Below are positions 42,398 through 48,368 of a DNA stretch of 48,368 nucleotides, in pieces. The notes beneath the pieces were generated by a model that worked only from the letters and a program-made list of their open reading frames with translations, ran no database searches and was not told where the DNA came from. Position 1 is the first letter of the stretch, and the number at the start of each line of letters is the position of its first letter. Origin of the DNA: an uncultured Burkholderiales bacterium (GTDB lineage Bacteria > Pseudomonadota > Gammaproteobacteria > Burkholderiales > Burkholderiaceae_C); the NCBI GenBank assembly GCA_903844825.1, contig CAIMVC010000125.1, positions 1 through 48,368 of the forward strand, read 5' to 3'. Position numbers and translations under genes: made by a program.

Positions 42398-43716
42398 CTA
42401 ACCAAGGCGCTGGGGCAGCCAGGTTGCGATCGACGGGATGAAAAAAACCGCCGCCAGCAGCACCAGGCTCATCACCACATAGGGCACGACGGCCACAAAA
42501 ATATGCGCCATGGTGACCGATGGTGGCGCCACGCCGCGCATGGTCATCAGCAGCAAACCGTGCGGCGGCAGCAGCAGGCCCAGCTGCATGCAGATCAGGA
42601 ACATCACGCCGAACCAGACCGGATCAATCCCCAGCGCCTGCACCACTGGCATGAAGATCGGCAGCGTGATCATCATCATGCTGACCTGGTCCACGAAGAT
42701 GCCCAGAAAAATCAGCATCAGCATCATGCCCACCACTATCATGCCGGTCGACAGGCCCTGGCCGGTGATGTACTGAACCATGCCGTTGCTGGCGCCAGAA
42801 AACGAGAGGATCTGGGCAAACGTGGTGGCGCCCAGGATGATGAACAAAATCATGCCCGAGATACCGGCCGTCCCCTTGAGCGACTTGATCACCGCGTCCC
42901 AGCTCAGCACGCCGTAGCCCAGCGCCAGCACCATCGTGGCAAAAGCGCCCAGCGCCGCGCACTCGGTGGGCGTGGCCCAGCCGGCAGCCAACGCGCCCAC
43001 CACCACACCAAAGATTGACAGCGTTGGCAGCACGTAGCCAAAAAACAGGCGCCAGCGCGCCCAGCCGCGAAACACCTCGCTGTCGTCCTTGTCCACTGGC
43101 GCCAGCTGCGGGCTGATGCTGACGCGAACGATGATCCACAGCACAAAGGCGATCGACAGAATCACCCCCGGAATCACGCCGCCAATCAGCAGTTTGGAAA
43201 TCGAGATGCCCGACAGCGAGCCCAGCAGCACCGTCAGCGCCGACGGCGGAATCAGCATGTCGACCGCGCCAATGGCCATGATCGGGCCGGTCGCAATCGT
43301 CGGGTGGTAGCCGCGCTTGAGCATGATGGGCAGCATCAGCGAGCCGAGCATGGCGGTGGTGGCAATCGTCGAGCCCGAGATCGCCGAAAACACCGTACCC
43401 GCCACTACCGCGACCACCGCCAGGCGGCCGGGCACGCGCCGGATCAGGCGCTCAACGCCCTCGATGACCTTCAGCGCCAGCCCGGTGTGAAACAAGATCT
43501 CACCCATCAGCACAAACAGCGGGATGGGCGTGAGCGCAAAAGCCGCCACCGAGCTGACGCTGCTGCGGGCGAGTTGCATCAGCCCGGGCTCGCCGCCCAT
43601 GTACAGCCAGGCGCCTACGATGTTGACGGTGATGAAGGTCAGCGCCACCGGCATGCCGATGAACAGCAGCGCGGTCGAGCCGCCCAGCATCAGCCAGGCC
43701 GCCAGGCCCCACGCGC

Positions 43717-43720
<4 letters not shown>
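42398..43720 (-). CDS. dctM: TRAP transporter large permease (DctM family)
   Basis: 440 residues, about twelve membrane segments. DctM landmarks are ALTPIPLFVLMGEILFHTG, GTVFSAISGSTIATTAML (the GSSxA-type loop) and IPPSALTVLLGSLSG. The start overlaps the dctQ stop by 4 nt, so the three TRAP genes are tightly coupled. It is unrelated in sequence detail to the other DctM of this window, so the two systems probably import different acids. No catabolic gene is attached to this operon, and the substrate is unknown. It is convergent with the alkaline phosphatase gene. Confidence 0.94.
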
Positions 43721-45491
<1,771 letters not shown>

Positions 45492-47327
45492 TCAGCACGC
45501 GCGTACTTTTAACGCATACAGGGCCGGCGAATGGGCTGGCAGGGGTTCGAGTTCCCAGCAGGAGTCGTGGAAGGCGGCCACCGCAGGGTGGTGGGCGATG
45601 GAGACCAGGGCGCCGCCGGCTTCACGTGTCTGCGCCAGCAGGCGGGCGTACAGCGTTTGTTCGGCTGCCTCGTCCAGCGCGCTGGTGGCCTCGTCGGCAA
45701 ACAGCCAGCGGGGCTTTTTCAGGAGCACGCGGGCGATGGCCAGGCGCTGCTGCTCGCCGCCCGAGAGTTTCTGGCTCCAGGCGTCCTGGTCGTCGAGCCG
45801 GCCCGCCAGGTTGGGCAGCAGGGCCTGGCTCAGGGCTTGCTGCAGTTCGGCGTCGGTGTAGCTGTTGGCCCTCTGTGGGTAGCACAAGGCGTCGCGCAGG
45901 CTGCCGTCGGGGAAGTAGGGGCGCTGCGGAATGAACATGGTGCTGTCGGGCAGGTGGGTCTGGCCCTGGCTGAACGGCCAGATGCCGGCGAAAGCTCGAA
46001 ACAGTGTCGACTTGCCGCTGCCCGACGGGCCCCTGAGCAGCACGCTGTCGCCGGGCGCTGCCCGCAGGTTCAGCTCGCTGAGCAGCAACTGGCCCGAGGG
46101 CAGGGCCAGGCTCAGGCCTTGGGTTTGCAAGTCGGTGCGTCCGGCCTGCGGCTGGGCCGCGTGGCTGGCCGTTGAACGGTCCTGGCTTTGCTGCGTTTGC
46201 CGTGCGATATGCGCTTCAAAGCTGGTGAGTCGGTCGGTGGTGGCGCGCCAGGCGGCCAGGGTGCTGTAGTTGTCGACAAACCAGCTCAGCGAGTCCTGCA
46301 CCCGGCCAAAGGCCGAGGCGATTTGCATCAACTCGCCAAGCGCGATGGCACCACTGAAAAATCGGGGTGCCGAGACGATGAAGGGAAACACGGTGGCGGC
46401 CTGGCCAAAGAAGTTGGTAAACCAGACCAGGTTTTTCTGCTTCTTGATCAGGCTCAGGTAGTTGCGCAGAGCCGCCGAGAAGCGGGTGTCCAGGTGAGCC
46501 CGCTCGACGGCTTCGCCTTTGTCCAGCGCGATGGCTTCGCTGTACTCGCGGACCCGCACCATGTGGTGCCGAAAGTCGGCTTCGTAGCGCTGCTGCAGGA
46601 AGTTCAGGCGAATTTGTGGCCGGCCGATGTAGTGCGTGGCGACGCTGCCGACCAGGCAATACAAGACCGCCATCCAGACCATGAAGCCGGGCATGCTGTA
46701 GCTCGTCCCGTTCAAGTCAAAAGCGAAGGCGCCCGACAAACTCCACAAAATGCCGACAAAGCTCAGCAGCGTGACCACGGCGTTGAGCAGGCCCATGCTC
46801 AGCGACACGGTGTAGCTGGTGAAGAGGTTGAGGTCTTCCTGGATGCGCTGGTCCGGGTTATCGGGCGCCTGGGCGGTGGTTGGCAGGGGCGTGCCCTCAG
46901 CGCTTTTGGGCCCGGTGTAGCGCGCCAGTTCCATGGTGTAGAAGGCATGGTGCGACAACCAGCGCGTCAGGTAGTGCCCGGTCATCCACGAGCGCCAGCG
47001 AACTTCCAGCAATTGCGTCAGGTAAAAGCGATACACCGCAATCAGGATGAAGCCAAAAGCCAGGTAGCCAAAGCGCCCCAACTCGCGCCAGAACACAGCC
47101 TGGTCCTTGTTTTGCAGGGCATCGTAGAAAAGCCGGTTCCAGTCGTTGAGTAGCACCAGCATGTAGACCGAGGCCAGGTTTAGCGCCACGATCGCGGCGA
47201 GCAAGCCGCGCGCCTTCCACTTGTCCTGCGACTTGAAGTAGGGCATTGACAAGGCCCAGACGTCTTGGGCAAAAGCTCGAAAGGACTGCAGTTTGGCGCG
47301 CAGGCGGGGGAGCGTGGTAGAGGTCAT
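45492..47327 (-). CDS. SbmA/BacA- or YddA-type ABC transporter, fused permease and ATPase
   Basis: 611 residues from the ATG at 47327. The N-terminal half (to about 330) is the SbmA/BacA-like membrane domain: ALSMPYFKSQDKWKARGLL at the start, LLEVRWRSWMTGHYLTRWL, and DNPDQRIQEDLNLFTS before a long membrane region. The C-terminal ATPase has Walker A LRGPSGSGKSTLFRA (about 432-446), signature KLSGGEQQRLAIA (about 517-529) and Walker B WLFADEATSALDEA. The family moves peptides, vitamins or peptide antibiotics, and YddA-type proteins are half-transporters that dimerise. No substrate clue is nearby. Confidence 0.9.
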   Translation of the reverse strand: MTSTTLPRLRAKLQSFRAFAQDVWALSMPYFKSQDKWKARGLLAAIVALNLASVYMLVLLNDWNRLFYDALQNKDQAVFWRELGRFGYLAFGFILIAVYRFYLTQLLEVRWRSWMTGHYLTRWLSHHAFYTMELARYTGPKSAEGTPLPTTAQAPDNPDQRIQEDLNLFTSYTVSLSMGLLNAVVTLLSFVGILWSLSGAFAFDLNGTSYSMPGFMVWMAVLYCLVGSVATHYIGRPQIRLNFLQQRYEADFRHHMVRVREYSEAIALDKGEAVERAHLDTRFSAALRNYLSLIKKQKNLVWFTNFFGQAATVFPFIVSAPRFFSGAIALGELMQIASAFGRVQDSLSWFVDNYSTLAAWRATTDRLTSFEAHIARQTQQSQDRSTASHAAQPQAGRTDLQTQGLSLALPSGQLLLSELNLRAAPGDSVLLRGPSGSGKSTLFRAFAGIWPFSQGQTHLPDSTMFIPQRPYFPDGSLRDALCYPQRANSYTDAELQQALSQALLPNLAGRLDDQDAWSQKLSGGEQQRLAIARVLLKKPRWLFADEATSALDEAAEQTLYARLLAQTREAGGALVSIAHHPAVAAFHDSCWELEPLPAHSPALYALKVRAC

Positions 47328-47553
47328 GGCAAGGCGTCGGTGCGTGGGCAATGTTGGCAAGCGCCGTTGGTAGCGGCTTGCTGCATCGTAACGGTTGGGG
47401 GCCACGACAAGGTGCGGGTCTCGGGCTGCTCAAAGCGGGGTTGCGGCTCTATCTGCCGAGAACAACGGATCTTTTCAAAATCCTTTCCTGGCTCGAATTT
47501 TCTCTTTCTATGCGTTGTTTGGCCGGATATGATGATTAGGAAAGTAGCTATTT

Positions 47554-47567
47554 TTATTTATAAATAA
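47554..47567. promoter_or_regulatory. AT palindrome in low-GC boundary region
   Basis: TTATTTATAAATAA is a perfect 14-bp palindrome 42 bp before the zinc-ribbon gene. It lies within the AT-richest stretch of the window (about 47520-47600), which contrasts sharply with the GC-rich DNA on its left. It could be an operator, an AT-rich promoter element or a site bound by H-NS-like proteins. Role inferred from composition and position. Confidence 0.4.
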
Positions 47568-47608
47568 CTTCTAAAGATCTATTTTTTTGCATTTTGAAAG
47601 ACTCGTCC

Positions 47609-47890
47609 ATGGTTTCAAATGACGACTTGCAGAGGTTTTATTCAGACAAAGGAGTCAGCGGGTCCTGTCCGTCGTGCGGGCAATCGCAATGGGAAATTGG
47701 GACTGCGCCGGACGATAAGACCGATTGGGCGCTATCTAGCGTGAGAACCGATGGCAGTGCATTCCTGCCGGCGCCCTCGGTCCCAGCGGTGATCCTCGTC
47801 TGCGCTAATTGCTTCACCCTGCGCTTACACGCCTACCTCGGGATTAAAAAATGGCTTGATGAGCACCCCATCAGTGGGGCAAAAGCGTGA
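47609..47890 (+). CDS. Small zinc-ribbon protein, function unknown
   Basis: 93 residues from the ATG at 47609; a TTG 15 nt upstream is possible. Two Cys pairs, CPSCGQ (Cys 20 and 23) and CANC (Cys 65 and 68), form a zinc-ribbon-like arrangement with a 41-residue spacer. That spacer contains a hydrophobic strand (PSVPAVILV). No other domain is visible. Similar small proteins are known mostly as hypothetical. The start follows an AT-rich region and the stop overlaps a GTG (GTGA) that could begin the next frame, so the two downstream genes may be coupled. Confidence 0.7.
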   Translation: MVSNDDLQRFYSDKGVSGSCPSCGQSQWEIGTAPDDKTDWALSSVRTDGSAFLPAPSVPAVILVCANCFTLRLHAYLGIKKWLDEHPISGAKA

Positions 47891-48012
47891 AATCGGTTGA
47901 CCAGGTCACGGGCACCCTCTATCAAATGCGCGGGGTCAACCGCGTACAACCGGCTCCGCCAGAACATTTTTCAAAGACGTATGATCACCCCCAAGATACT
48001 ACCGAGAAAAAC

Positions 48013-48368
48013 GTGTCGAATACCGTCATGACCCGTGAAGAAATGGCTGCCAGGCTCGAACTGGTGGAAGCCCGCTCGGATGCTCGGCTGTCACGATTTG
48101 AAGAGCGCATCGACCAGTCGATCGGAGAGATGCGGCGCGATCGCGCCGAGATCAAAGAAGATGTTCGATCCCTGGTATCGGAATTCAAGGCAACTAAGCT
48201 TCAGCTTATCTTGGCGATGGTCGGCACGGGCGTGGCCGTCGTTTTAGGTATTGCAGCCTTCAATGCAACGGTGCTGTCAAACATGGTGGCGGCTTTTGAG
48301 TCTGGGAAAAGTTCTGCGACTGCGATCACCCAAGCGACCGAGCAAATCAAGGTCACGCAGCAGCAGTT
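48013..48368 (+). CDS. Coiled-coil protein with one membrane helix, cut by window edge
   Basis: The frame is open from a GTG at 47887 (overlapping the zinc-ribbon stop) to the right edge. The likely start is the GTG at 48013, preceded by GAG 6 nt upstream, or the ATG at 48028. The early text MTREEMAARLELVEAR, then a charged heptad-rich segment (SRFEERIDQSIGEMRRDRAE) that should form a coiled coil, is followed by a membrane helix LQLILAMVGTGVAVVLGIAAF. After it come NATVLSNMVAAFESGK and a polar tail that continues beyond the edge. Small coiled-coil/TM proteins with a similar MTREE start are widespread and uncharacterised. Confidence 0.7.
   Translation, partial: MSNTVMTREEMAARLELVEARSDARLSRFEERIDQSIGEMRRDRAEIKEDVRSLVSEFKATKLQLILAMVGTGVAVVLGIAAFNATVLSNMVAAFESGKSSATAITQATEQIKVTQQQ

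Overview
The window is GC-rich, densely coding DNA from a betaproteobacterium. It most resembles Comamonadaceae (Polaromonas, Rhodoferax or Variovorax type). Three things point there: several Bug/TctC periplasmic binding proteins without their permeases, many catabolic operons each with a MarR or IclR regulator, and a gentisate cluster in the order marR / 3-hydroxybenzoate 6-hydroxylase / gentisate dioxygenase / fumarylpyruvate hydrolase / maleylpyruvate isomerase, as known from Polaromonas. I saw no rRNA, tRNA, CRISPR array or insertion sequence. The assignment comes from gene content and recognised protein motifs only; no database was searched.

Layout. (1) 1-4.6 kb, minus strand: an aryl-CoA operon with a two-domain salicylyl-CoA/2-aminobenzoyl-CoA monooxygenase-reductase, a MarR regulator, an enoyl-CoA hydratase-like protein and an acyl-CoA dehydrogenase cut by the left edge. 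(2) 4.7-8.5 kb, minus: glucokinase, a ModA-like protein without signal peptide, and two tandem TctC-type binding proteins. (3) 8.8-11.7 kb: SrkA-like kinase, a permuted NlpC/P60 (YiiX-like) hydrolase and a histidine phosphatase. (4) 11.8-18.9 kb: a TRAP transporter in an apparent operon with an aminoglycoside-phosphotransferase-fold kinase, a translationally coupled small helical protein and a lipocalin-like protein, divergent from an IclR regulator. The substrate is unknown. (5) 18.9-24.4 kb: a complete 3-hydroxybenzoate to gentisate to fumarate plus pyruvate pathway with its MarR regulator and a TctC binding protein. (6) 24.6-39.6 kb: an SDR dehydrogenase, then an eleven-gene minus-strand operon. 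In transcription order it holds a CobW GTPase, a cyclic amidohydrolase, an isochorismatase-fold cysteine hydrolase, a complete LivKHMGF ABC importer, MmgE/PrpD, an FAD dehydrogenase and a second MmgE/PrpD. It faces an IclR regulator and a PrpB-type lyase. (7) 39.7-42.3 kb: a secreted small protein and a secreted alkaline phosphatase. (8) 42.4-45.2 kb, minus: a second TRAP transporter with overlapping dctP-dctQ-dctM. (9) 45.5-47.3 kb, minus: an SbmA/YddA-type ABC exporter. (10) 47.6 kb to the end: after an AT-rich boundary, a zinc-ribbon protein and a coiled-coil membrane protein running off the edge.

How they work together. Most of the window is uptake plus ring-cleavage metabolism of small organic acids and aromatic or heterocyclic nitrogen compounds. 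The least explained systems are region 6, which looks like a dedicated importer plus a ring-opening and amide-hydrolysis pathway ending in C-C lyase chemistry, and region 4, which looks like uptake of an acid coupled to a kinase with a dedicated partner. Both are inferences from gene order and motifs.
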